Positions 1 through 5,694 of a stretch of 18,457 nucleotides of DNA are shown here, piece after piece; within the stretch, counting starts at the first letter, position 1; each line of letters opens with the position of its first letter. Both the position numbers and the translations under genes were made by a program. Below the pieces are notes generated by a model that did not search any database, was not told where the DNA came from, and saw nothing but the letters and a program-made list of their open reading frames with translations. The DNA comes from an uncultured Collinsella sp. (lineage in GTDB: Bacteria > Actinomycetota > Coriobacteriia > Coriobacteriales > Coriobacteriaceae), in assembly GCA_900542635.1 (NCBI GenBank), contig UQOJ01000041.1, forward strand, positions 1 to 18,457. Reading direction: 5' to 3'.

Positions 1-49
1 ACGAGATTCGCCTTAGTCTCGTGGGCTCGGAGATGTGTATAAGAGACAG
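1..49 (+). other. Illumina Nextera index adapter (contig-end contamination)
   Basis: Positions 1-7 match the end of the Illumina P7 oligo (ACGAGAT), 8-15 match the Nextera N701 index in adapter orientation (TCGCCTTA), and 16-49 match the Nextera Read 2 transposase adapter, ending in the Tn5 mosaic end (AGATGTGTATAAGAGACAG, 31-49). Read in frame from position 21 it gives the peptide MGSEMCIRDR, a familiar signature of untrimmed Nextera adapter in protein databases. The DNA is synthetic, so no biological feature should be called across position 49/50. Confidence 0.97.
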
Positions 50-365
50 GGATAGCGCCGTCCATCTGAGCAGCGCCGGAGATCATGTTCTTGACGTAGT
101 CAGCGTGGCCCGGGCAGTCAACGTGAGCGTAGTGACGGGCAGCGGTCTCGTACTCAACGTGGGAGACGGAGATCGTAATGCCGCGCTCGCGCTCCTCGGG
201 AGCCTTGTCGATGTTCTCGAACGCAGTGAAGTCAGCCTTGCAGCCCTCGGTCTCGGAGAGAACCTTGGTGATGGCAGCGGTCAGCGTGGTCTTGCCGTGG
301 TCGACGTGACCAATGGTGCCGATGTTAACATGCGGCTTAGTGCGCTCAAACTTCTCTTTGGCCAT
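50..365 (-). CDS. tuf: Elongation factor Tu, N-terminal part (cut by contig end)
   Basis: EF-Tu is the GTPase that delivers aminoacyl-tRNA to the ribosome. About 105 residues are present, starting MAKEKFERTKPHVNIGTIGH. The G1/P-loop GHVDHGKT is followed by the switch I region with RGITI and the G3 motif DCPGH, then the start of the conserved stretch after it (NMISGAAQMDGAI). The remaining roughly 290 residues of the family length lie off the contig. The start is fixed by an AGGAGG ribosome-binding site seven bases upstream of ATG. The gene is downstream of three tRNA genes on the same strand, with no clear promoter in between, so co-transcription with them is likely. This resembles the thrU-tyrU-glyT-thrT-tufB arrangement of E. 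coli. The 3' truncation is a sequencing-adapter junction, not a pseudogene. Confidence 0.97.
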
Positions 366-419
366 AAAGCCCTCCTCTTAACAGGTCGTCCCCGGACGGG
401 ACTTTGCCTTTATACCATA

Positions 420-450
420 GTGGCCTCTCAACATACTATTGAGAAGCCAC
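420..450 (-). promoter_or_regulatory. Hairpin between tRNA-Met and tuf
   Basis: A 12-bp stem (420-431 with 439-450, one G-U pair on the minus strand) closes a 7-nt loop. No T-run follows on the minus strand, so it is a poor intrinsic terminator. It lies in the stretch joining the tRNA part to the tuf part of the transcript. A role as a processing or stability structure is inferred. A smaller hairpin (388-392 with 398-402) sits nearer the tuf ribosome-binding site. Confidence 0.5.
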
Positions 451-461
451 CGTGTTACCTA

Positions 462-538
462 TGGTAGCGGTGACTGGATTCGAACCAGTGACGCCACGGG
501 TATGAACCGTGTGCTCTAACCAACTGAGCTACACCGCC
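462..538 (-). tRNA. tRNA-Met (CAT), elongator
   Basis: A complete 77-nt cloverleaf with CCA encoded. The acceptor stem is GGCGGTG paired with CACCGCT (first pair G-U). The anticodon stem is CACGG/CCGTG around loop TTCATAC, anticodon CAT, and the T loop is TTCGAAT. It lacks the three-GC anticodon stem and the unpaired first base of initiator tRNA. The acceptor arm, D arm and anticodon arm closely resemble the elongator tRNA-Met of Bacillus as I recall it, so tRNA-Ile2 with a modified CAT anticodon is less likely. Confidence 0.93.
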
Positions 539-541
539 GGA

Positions 542-617
542 TGGAGCCTGCAACCAGACTTGAACTGGTGACCTCTTCGTTACCAACGAAGTGCTCTACC
601 GACTGAGCTATACAGGC
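542..617 (-). tRNA. tRNA-Thr (GGT)
   Basis: A complete 76-nt cloverleaf: acceptor GCCTGTA/TGCAGGC, anticodon stem CTTCG/CGAAG with loop TTGGTAA (anticodon GGT), T arm ACCAG/CTGGT, discriminator T and an encoded CCA. Only 3 nt separate it from tRNA-Met and 10 nt from tRNA-Tyr, so the three are processed from one precursor. Confidence 0.95.
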
Positions 618-627
618 ACTTGACGGG

Positions 628-709
628 TGGGAGCTATAGGATTCGAACCTATGTAGGCAGAGCCAACGGGTTTACAGCCCGTCCCCATTAACCACTCGGG
701 CAAACTCCC
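628..709 (-). tRNA. tRNA-Tyr (GTA)
   Basis: An 82-nt class II tRNA with a long variable arm. The acceptor is GGGAGTT/AGCTCCC, the anticodon stem ACGGG/CCCGT encloses a loop with GTA, and the T arm is ATAGG/CCTAT around TTCGAAT. It is the first gene of the unit. The discriminator A is followed by CCC rather than CCA, so unlike its two neighbours its 3' CCA must be completed by tRNA nucleotidyltransferase. Confidence 0.95.
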
Positions 710-771
710 AATCGTTCAAGTATCCGCAGGTCCTTTGGTCTTTTGAACCGCCGCCCCCGCGAACGAAAAAG

Positions 772-801
772 ATAATACGATGCAACCTTAGGGGCTGTCA
801 A
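772..801 (-). promoter_or_regulatory. Sigma-70 promoter of the tRNA-tuf unit
   Basis: On the minus strand a perfect -35 box TTGACA (801-796) and a near-perfect -10 box TATTAT (777-772) are separated by 18 bp. Transcription would start near 765, about 55 nt before tRNA-Tyr. It is one of the best consensus promoters in the window, as expected for stable RNA and EF-Tu. Confidence 0.85.
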
Positions 802-1112
802 CGAAAACCTCTAGATACACGGTGCCGGGCGTATCTATATGCCTTTGAACTGCGGTTTTGTTGAGTTTAGATATGAAGGACGGTAGATTTTGCTACGCTG
901 GTGACATTTCCCAAGGGAATACTTTGTCACGGTGGAGTACGCCTGCAATATCGACCTTCGATAACGGCCCTCTTGCGCTATTACATAGGTCGCGATCGTG
1001 CTTCCACGGCACGATCGAGCGTGGATAATCTCCCACTTTTAGCGCGGCCCTAAGGCCAAAGCGGCAGATTATCCACGCTCATTCTCCAGGCGGGAGAACT
1101 AAAGAGCCGCAA
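802..1112. other. Gene-free spacer with consecutive hairpins
   Basis: No convincing coding sequence is present. The right half holds three structures in a row: a 9-bp hairpin (993-1001 with 1009-1017, loop TTCCACG), a 15-bp perfect inverted repeat (1017-1031 with 1066-1080) and a short hairpin (1082-1087 with 1093-1098). A weak 7-bp hairpin lies at 812-837. They follow the regulator gene on the minus strand, so one or more may end its transcript, although none has a classical T-run. The 15-bp arms carry the core ATTATCCACGCTC, which recurs at 5119. Confidence 0.6.
1068..1097 (+). repeat. Left copy of 30-bp repeat flanking the sugar cassette
   Basis: ATTATCCACGCTC, then a TTCTCC...GGGAGA hairpin. 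It matches 5119-5148 in the same orientation at 27 of 30 bases. One difference lies between the core and the hairpin (1081), and the other two are in the hairpin loop. The core also appears inverted at 1031-1017, and the shorter ATCCACGCTCG appears at 5172-5182. Confidence 0.75.
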
Positions 1113-1946
1113 CTACTCGGGCCAGGCCAAAGTAGACCCATAGAGCGGCTCCCCCTTGGTGCAGGGGTAGCGACTCAAGTAACACGACGATAGCAAGTCG
1201 AAGAAATAAGTCATGGCGTATTTCGAATAAACGCCGAGTCGGTCAATTCCGTTTCCTGCATTACCAAGACGATATACACGGTCAAAAGACCTCGATTTGT
1301 CATCGTTGCTAAACGCAGTAATTAGAATCTTCCTGCCCGAACGGCACTCAAGATACTCACGCGCCTGTGACACAAATAGCCCGGAGACCGATACGAGAAT
1401 TATCAATGACTGCGAAGCGTCTCCCATGTTTTTCAATTCCGCGACGTTAGCCCCAGCAACTATGCGAACTATCTTGCCCGCATAAAACATTTCCTGCTGA
1501 AATCGTACGAGATTGGCGCTCACATTATTGGTGCACCAGATTTCAACGTTTTTATGGCCATCAATTTCGTCGGCAAGGTGCTTAATAGCGATATCGGACA
1601 CGCCGCTTTCGACCTCAGCGAACATCTCGATCATGCGAACGTCGAGCTCTGCCCTGTACTCCTCGTAGCCAAATTCCTCCTCTCGATGGCTTAAGTCGCT
1701 TGGAAAGACTGATTGAGTAAATGATTCTTTCAAATCGCTAAGAGACTGGTAGCCCAATCGATTGCAGAAACGACGAACAGCGGAACGGGTCACGAATGCA
1801 TCGCGGGTTATTGCGGCAACATTGATTTCGCTCGAACGCCTAATGTGAGCGATGAGATATCGAGCGATGGCGGCATCATTTGACCCAAACTCGCTGTTGA
1901 TGATGGAGCTAATGCGATTGAGCACATCGAAGTCATTGATATTCAC
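1113..1946 (-). CDS. RpiR/MurR-family transcriptional regulator (HTH + SIS)
   Basis: This is a phosphosugar-sensing DNA-binding regulator. With the chosen start it has 277 residues. An N-terminal HTH_6 domain covers roughly residues 1-77 (containing TRDAFVTRSAVRRFCNRLGY), and a C-terminal SIS sugar-phosphate domain covers roughly 110-245, with the typical serine-rich loop in LIILVSVSGLFVSQA. An in-frame ATG at 1985 would add 13 residues but has no Shine-Dalgarno. The GTG at 1946 has GGAAAGAGGG five bases upstream and gives the usual family N-terminus, so I prefer it. It is divergent from the GH1/PTS genes, so it probably controls them in response to a 6-phospho-sugar. Whether it represses or activates cannot be read from the sequence. 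Confidence 0.88.
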   Translation of the reverse strand: MNINDFDVLNRISSIINSEFGSNDAAIARYLIAHIRRSSEINVAAITRDAFVTRSAVRRFCNRLGYQSLSDLKESFTQSVFPSDLSHREEEFGYEEYRAELDVRMIEMFAEVESGVSDIAIKHLADEIDGHKNVEIWCTNNVSANLVRFQQEMFYAGKIVRIVAGANVAELKNMGDASQSLIILVSVSGLFVSQAREYLECRSGRKILITAFSNDDKSRSFDRVYRLGNAGNGIDRLGVYSKYAMTYFFDLLSSCYLSRYPCTKGEPLYGSTLAWPE

Positions 1947-1988
1947 GTGATCCCTCTTTCCGCTCTCCTCGATATTATGGTTCATTTA

Positions 1989-2026
1989 TTGAATCAAACA
2001 GCTTTGGTCGTTCTCCTATGATTCAA
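1989..2026. promoter_or_regulatory. Candidate operator between regulator and sugar genes
   Basis: An 8-bp inverted repeat TTGAATCA (1989-1996) / TGATTCAA (2019-2026) with a 22-nt spacer lies in the divergent intergenic region. A TTGACG hexamer (2032-2037) could be a -35 box for the GH1 gene, but no good -10 follows at normal spacing. Binding by the RpiR protein is inferred from position only. Confidence 0.35.
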
Positions 2027-2097
2027 ATCAGTTGACGTCATCTTAATCGTAATTCCGTCACACGTATCCACCGTGTTGAATGATGGAAAGGGGATTC

Positions 2098-3516
2098 ATG
2101 GGCAACGTGAACAACATGCCGTTTCTCTGGGGTTCCGCCACGGCGTCTTATCAGTGCGAGGGTGCCTGGAACGAAGACGGCAAAGGCCTCGGCGAGTGGG
2201 ATTTCTTTAACCACACAAGCAATAAGAACATCAACCATGTTGACGGTGATGTATCTTGCGACTTCTACCATCGCTATGAAGAAGATATCCGCATGATGAA
2301 AGAAGGCGGACAAAACACCTATCGCTTCTCTCTTTCATGGAGTCGAATCATCCCCACGGGTATCGGCGAAGTGAATGAAGAGGGTATCGATTTTTATAAT
2401 CGAGTCATTGATTGCTGCCTCGAAAATGGCATAGAGCCCAACGTTACGCTGTTCCATTACGATCTGCCATTCACGCTTGCTTGCAAAGGCGGATGGCTGA
2501 ACAACGACATGGCAGAGTGGTTCTGCAAATACGCCAAGATTTGCTTTGAGCGCTTTGGAGACCGCGTCAAAATCTGGGCTACCGTTAACGAGCCGCATTT
2601 CTACAGCTACTGCGTAAACATGTTGGGCAACTATCCCCCCAATCGATCGCTCGACGTTCAGTCGTACATGCAGTTTCAATACAACCTGATGCGCGCAAGC
2701 GCACTCGCAGTCCGAGCATATCGTCAAATGGGCTACGACGGCATCATCGGCGCCGTCCACGATGGCGGCGTTGTCGAACTCGACCCGGCAACCGAGCACC
2801 CTGATGACGTATTTCGATACGCAGACTTTTTCGCCAATCGCATGATTCTGGCACCAGCGCTTCAGGGTCAACTGCCGCCAGAAATGGACGAAATCCTTGA
2901 AAAACTTGGCGTCTCGCTCTATCGATCCCCAAATGACGTAGAAGAATTCAGAGACGGTAAAGTCGATTTTATTGGACTCAACGTGTATTGCCGAGAGTAT
3001 GTAACCGACTGGCACGGTGGAGAGCTTGCCGTTTCGGCGAACAATAAGGGCGGTTCGAGCAAAAAAGTCGAAGGAAAATGCATTGCGCCCTTGTTTGAAA
3101 GCGCCCGCGACAGCAATGTTCCCCGCAATAAATGGGGCCGCGAAATACTCCCAAGTTGCATGTATTCAACCATCATGGATGTCCACGAGCGCTATGACGC
3201 GCCCCGCATCTTTATTACGGAAAACGGACATGGCGCCTATGAGCAACCAGACGCAGACGGAATGATCCACGATGATGACCGCATCGAGCTTCTGGGCCAG
3301 TTCATCGAGCACATGATGAGGGCTAAGCGCGACGGCGCGCGCGTTGAGGGCTACTACCTCTGGTCGACGATGGATCTGTATAGCTGGATCAACGGCTACG
3401 AAAAACGATACGGACTTGTCCATATCGACTTCGAGAACAATCTGGAGCGCACCCCCAAAAAGAGCTGGTATTGGTACCGAGACCTTATCTCGAAGTATCA
3501 GGAGCAGGAAGGTTAG
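2098..3516 (+). CDS. GH1 6-phospho-beta-glycosidase
   Basis: Hydrolyses phosphorylated beta-glycosides in the cytoplasm after PTS uptake, releasing a 6-phospho-hexose. It has 472 residues, the normal GH1 length. The acid/base Glu165 lies in TVNEP and the nucleophile Glu375 in ITENG. Near the C-terminus SWINGYEKRYG places Ser429, Lys436 and Tyr438 at the spacing of the phosphate-binding Ser/Lys/Tyr of LacG-type enzymes, whereas plain beta-glucosidases have Glu at the Ser position. Trp430 is the residue I recall as linked to 6-phospho-galactoside use, so the exact sugar is open. The start at 2098 has GGAAAGGGG just upstream; the ATGs at 2080 and 2083 have no such site. It ends 9 nt before the permease gene, so the two form an operon. 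Confidence 0.93.
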   Translation: MGNVNNMPFLWGSATASYQCEGAWNEDGKGLGEWDFFNHTSNKNINHVDGDVSCDFYHRYEEDIRMMKEGGQNTYRFSLSWSRIIPTGIGEVNEEGIDFYNRVIDCCLENGIEPNVTLFHYDLPFTLACKGGWLNNDMAEWFCKYAKICFERFGDRVKIWATVNEPHFYSYCVNMLGNYPPNRSLDVQSYMQFQYNLMRASALAVRAYRQMGYDGIIGAVHDGGVVELDPATEHPDDVFRYADFFANRMILAPALQGQLPPEMDEILEKLGVSLYRSPNDVEEFRDGKVDFIGLNVYCREYVTDWHGGELAVSANNKGGSSKKVEGKCIAPLFESARDSNVPRNKWGREILPSCMYSTIMDVHERYDAPRIFITENGHGAYEQPDADGMIHDDDRIELLGQFIEHMMRAKRDGARVEGYYLWSTMDLYSWINGYEKRYGLVHIDFENNLERTPKKSWYWYRDLISKYQEQEG

Positions 3517-3525
3517 GAGAAAGAG

Positions 3526-4926
3526 ATGAAATATCAGGCAATGTCCGAAACAGTCCTAAAGGCTGTTGGCGGCAAAGAGAACATTACATCGGTAACTCAT
3601 TGTGCGACGCGCCTTCGCATCGACGCACGAGACACCTCGATCATCGATCTCCAGCTCGCCAAATCGGCCGATCAGGCGCTCGGGGCAGTAGTCAGCGGTG
3701 GCCAGCTTCAGGTGATCATCGGCCCCAACGTCACCGAGGCTTACAACGACTTCCTCGACTTCGCGGGAATCGAAGTCGGCGGCGGCGCGGTTGCCGACGA
3801 TGCCCAAACCGCCAAGGATCTTGCAGAGGGTATCAAAAGCGGCAACACTGCCATGAGCCTGGTTGAGAAATTCGGAAATGTCTCCGCACAGGTATTCATG
3901 CCCATCGTCCCGGCGCTCATCGTAGGCGGACTCATTCTTTCGATTAAGAATCTCCTGGTCAATTATTGTGGATTGAGCACCGATAGCGGAACTGCCCAGG
4001 TTCTGCTGGCGATCTTCAGTGCCTCATTTAGCTTCCTGCCCGTTTACCTAGGCTACCAGCTCGCCGCCGTCATGAAGATGCAGCCTATCATGGGCGCGCT
4101 GCTGGGCGCAATCATGATTAGCTCGTCTATTAGCGGTGCTGAGGGTCTCGACTTTCTTGGCATCCCCATCCCGACGAATGACTACTCGAGCACGGTGGTG
4201 CCAATCGTACTGGGCGTTGTGTTCATGTACTTTGTTGATCGCGGTCTTCAGAAAATCATCCCGGACGTTACCAAACTGTTCTTGAAGCCGCTACTCACCA
4301 TGTTCATCGTCGTGCCTGTTGAGCTGATTATCCTCGGCCCCGCTGGCAGCATGATGGGCTACGCGCTGAGTGATGCCGTCACGTGGCTCATGGATAACGT
4401 GGCATTTATCGCTACTCCAATCCTTGCAGCCCTTAACCCCTATTTTGTCATGCTCGGTCTTGATAAGGCCTACATCGCAATCGAAGTTACGAGCTTGGCG
4501 CAGCTCGGTTGGGCACCCATTATCTTTGGATTCATCTCGAACCTCTGCATTGGTGGCACGAGCCTCGCCCTGGCAACTGCCATGAAGGGAAACAAAGAGA
4601 AGAGGGGTATGGTCACCACGGTTGCCGTCACCGCACTCTGTGGCGTAACCGAGCCCGCGTTCTACGGTTGCCTCATCGAGCGTCCCCGCCTGCTTGTCGG
4701 CACGGCAATCGGCGCGCTCTGCGCTGGACTCCCTGCAGGCATTTTTGTTCTGAAAGAGTATGTTGCGGGAGCATGCCCCGGCCTTCTTTCGGCACTCATC
4801 TTTATCGCTCCCGATGGGTCCATGGGCAACTTCGTGCTGGCATGCGTTGTCGCCATCATCGCCATCGTCGTCTCCTTCATCGCTGCACGCGTGATCATCA
4901 AGAAGAACCCCAGCTATATTGAGTAG
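3526..4926 (+). CDS. PTS EIIBC permease, beta-glucoside/sucrose family
   Basis: A membrane transporter that imports and phosphorylates a sugar, here probably a beta-glycoside. Its 466 residues comprise an N-terminal EIIB domain (about 1-85) with the phosphorylated Cys26 in THCATRLR, a short linker, and an EIIC domain (about 105-460) with roughly ten hydrophobic segments and the sugar-site motif GVTEP (Glu376). There is no EIIA domain at either end and none nearby, so the phosphoryl donor must be an EIIA encoded elsewhere. The ribosome-binding site AGGAG overlaps the GH1 stop codon, so translation is probably coupled. The neighbouring 6-phospho-beta-glycosidase supports beta-glycosides over sucrose or trehalose, but the protein sequence alone does not settle this. 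Confidence 0.92.
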   Translation: MKYQAMSETVLKAVGGKENITSVTHCATRLRIDARDTSIIDLQLAKSADQALGAVVSGGQLQVIIGPNVTEAYNDFLDFAGIEVGGGAVADDAQTAKDLAEGIKSGNTAMSLVEKFGNVSAQVFMPIVPALIVGGLILSIKNLLVNYCGLSTDSGTAQVLLAIFSASFSFLPVYLGYQLAAVMKMQPIMGALLGAIMISSSISGAEGLDFLGIPIPTNDYSSTVVPIVLGVVFMYFVDRGLQKIIPDVTKLFLKPLLTMFIVVPVELIILGPAGSMMGYALSDAVTWLMDNVAFIATPILAALNPYFVMLGLDKAYIAIEVTSLAQLGWAPIIFGFISNLCIGGTSLALATAMKGNKEKRGMVTTVAVTALCGVTEPAFYGCLIERPRLLVGTAIGALCAGLPAGIFVLKEYVAGACPGLLSALIFIAPDGSMGNFVLACVVAIIAIVVSFIAARVIIKKNPSYIE

Positions 4927-5029
4927 ATGCCCGCTGTTTGCATTGGAGACATCCTCGGCAGACCATTAGCAAGAACCCAAGAAGGTCCTTAGGAGCTCGA
5001 TTAATCCATTCGGATTCCTGAGGCACAAA

Positions 5030-5066
5030 CGACCCCGATTCCACAATGGAATCGGGGTCGTCGTTT
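5030..5066 (+). terminator. Intrinsic terminator of the sugar operon
   Basis: A perfect 14-bp stem (5030-5043 with 5047-5060) with a 3-nt loop CAA, followed by TCGTTTC. It is the first strong hairpin after the permease stop codon, about 100 nt downstream. An upstream, weaker fold (CCTTAGGA near 4987 with TCCTGAGG near 5023) may form in the same leader. Confidence 0.85.
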
Positions 5067-5118
5067 CTAAAGCCGTCGATAGACAATCGGTGTTTACCTC
5101 AGCTCCCTATCCAAGTTA

Positions 5119-5148
5119 ATTATCCACGCTCGTTCTCCGGTCGGGAGA
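5119..5148 (+). repeat. Right copy of 30-bp repeat flanking the sugar cassette
   Basis: Same orientation as 1068-1097, 27 of 30 identical. Here the terminal TTCTCC/GGGAGA hairpin is followed by a run of six T, so this copy could also work as a terminator. A partial copy of the core (ATCCACGCTCG) follows at 5172-5182. The stretch from 5067 to 5213 otherwise shows nothing recognisable. Confidence 0.75.
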
Positions 5149-5213
5149 TTTTTTCTCTCGCGCGTCCAGAAATCCACGCTCGAGCAGGACATCCAGGTCC
5201 GTACCCGCCCTTG

Positions 5214-5350
5214 TCTCGATCTGTAACGGCAAGAGGCCTATTCCGCTTCTACATGTTACAGATCAAGATATTCCTAAAACACCCTAAGTTTCATCTCAAT
5301 CTGTAACAGTTAGATGCCAAATATCGGTCTTGGTGTTACAGATTTAGACA
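5214..5350 (+). repeat. Tandem pair of long-loop inverted repeats
   Basis: Two units start 80 bp apart. Unit 1 pairs GATCTGTAAC (5218-5227) with GTTACAGATC (5255-5264), and unit 2 pairs AATCTGTAAC (5298-5307) with GTTACAGATT (5335-5344). Each stem is 10 bp and each loop is exactly 27 nt. The outermost pair is G-C in one unit and A-T in the other, so pairing is kept despite change. Flanks outside and just inside the arms are also similar (TCTC before, an AGA after). Function is unknown; a paired binding site or a mobile repeat end are both possible. Confidence 0.75.
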
Positions 5351-5409
5351 AACTGGAGGACGAGACAAACCAAAAACGGGATGGGCGCTAACCCGATGGC
5401 GCACCACCT

Positions 5410-5449
5410 AAATAGAAACGGGCCCTGCCCCACAAGGGGACAGAACCCG
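5410..5449 (-). terminator. Intrinsic terminator of tRNA-Thr(TGT)
   Basis: On the minus strand, CGGG...CCCG closes a long stem (5419-5449) with GTCCCC paired to GGGGC around a TTGT loop, including two G-U pairs and one bulge. It is followed by TTTCTATTT (5418-5410). It lies about 10 nt after the tRNA 3' end. Confidence 0.8.
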
Positions 5450-5458
5450 AAACTCTCA

Positions 5459-5533
5459 TGGAGCCAGTGACAGGAATCGAACCTGCAACCCACTGATTAC
5501 AAATCAGTTGCGCTACCGTTGCGCCACACTGGC
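5459..5533 (-). tRNA. tRNA-Thr (TGT)
   Basis: A complete 75-nt cloverleaf with acceptor GCCAGTG/CACTGGC, anticodon stem CTGAT/ATCAG, loop TTGTA with anticodon TGT, T loop TTCGATT, discriminator T and encoded CCA. It is a single-gene unit with its own promoter and terminator, divergent from the HTH/HipA-like gene. No duplicated 3' tRNA fragment, as left by tRNA-targeting integrases, was seen nearby. Confidence 0.95.
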
Positions 5534-5563
5534 ACACTTGGCGCTTTCGCGCGAAGCCAATTA

Positions 5564-5592
5564 AGAATAAAGGAATTACGGACGGGGCGCAA
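5564..5592 (-). promoter_or_regulatory. Probable promoter of tRNA-Thr(TGT)
   Basis: On the minus strand TTGCGC (5592-5587) and TATTCT (5569-5564) are 17 bp apart, with the tRNA starting about 30 nt downstream of the -10 box. The -35 match is only partial. A short GC-rich hairpin (GGCTTCGCGCGAAAGCGCC region) lies between promoter and tRNA. Confidence 0.5.
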
Positions 5593-5615
5593 CAGGCCCT
5601 TTGACCGACCACATC

Positions 5616-5675
5616 TTAAAACTATTCGTCAGAACGAATAGTTTTAATTACAATGGAATAGATAAAACTATTCGT
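5616..5675 (+). promoter_or_regulatory. Palindromic operator array before the HTH/HipA-like gene
   Basis: A perfect 14-bp inverted repeat (5616-5629 with 5634-5647, spacer CAGA) built on TAAAACTATTCGT is followed by a third copy of the same 13-mer at 5663-5675, 46 bp downstream of the first. A possible -10 box TACAAT (5649-5654) sits between them, so a bound protein would cover the -35 region and the transcript start. The excisionase-like head of the downstream protein is the obvious candidate binder (inference). The AAGGG ribosome-binding site (5683-5687) partly sits in a small hairpin GCGAA/TTCGC (5680-5693). Confidence 0.65.
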
Positions 5676-5694
5676 TCTAGCGAAGGGTTTCGCG

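Noticed and set aside
21..467. 148-residue plus-strand reading frame at the contig start
   Set aside because: Begins in the Nextera adapter (MGSEMCIRDR) and then runs antisense to tuf and into the tRNA-Met region; an artefact.
1017..1080. DnaA boxes / replication origin
   Set aside because: TTATCCACG in the repeat core is one base off the DnaA box TTATCCACA, but there are only a few copies, each extended by the same longer conserved flank, and no dnaA, dnaN or AT-rich unwinding region.
2080..2097. Upstream ATG starts for the GH1 gene
   Set aside because: The ATGs at 2080 and 2083 lack a ribosome-binding site and would overlap the one used by the ATG at 2098.
5046..5306. 86-residue plus-strand reading frame after the sugar operon
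   Set aside because: Starts inside the terminator hairpin and runs through repeats, with no ribosome-binding site and no recognisable protein features.
5214..5350. CRISPR-like array
   Set aside because: Only two units, each an inverted repeat with a 27-nt loop rather than direct repeats with spacers, and no cas genes.
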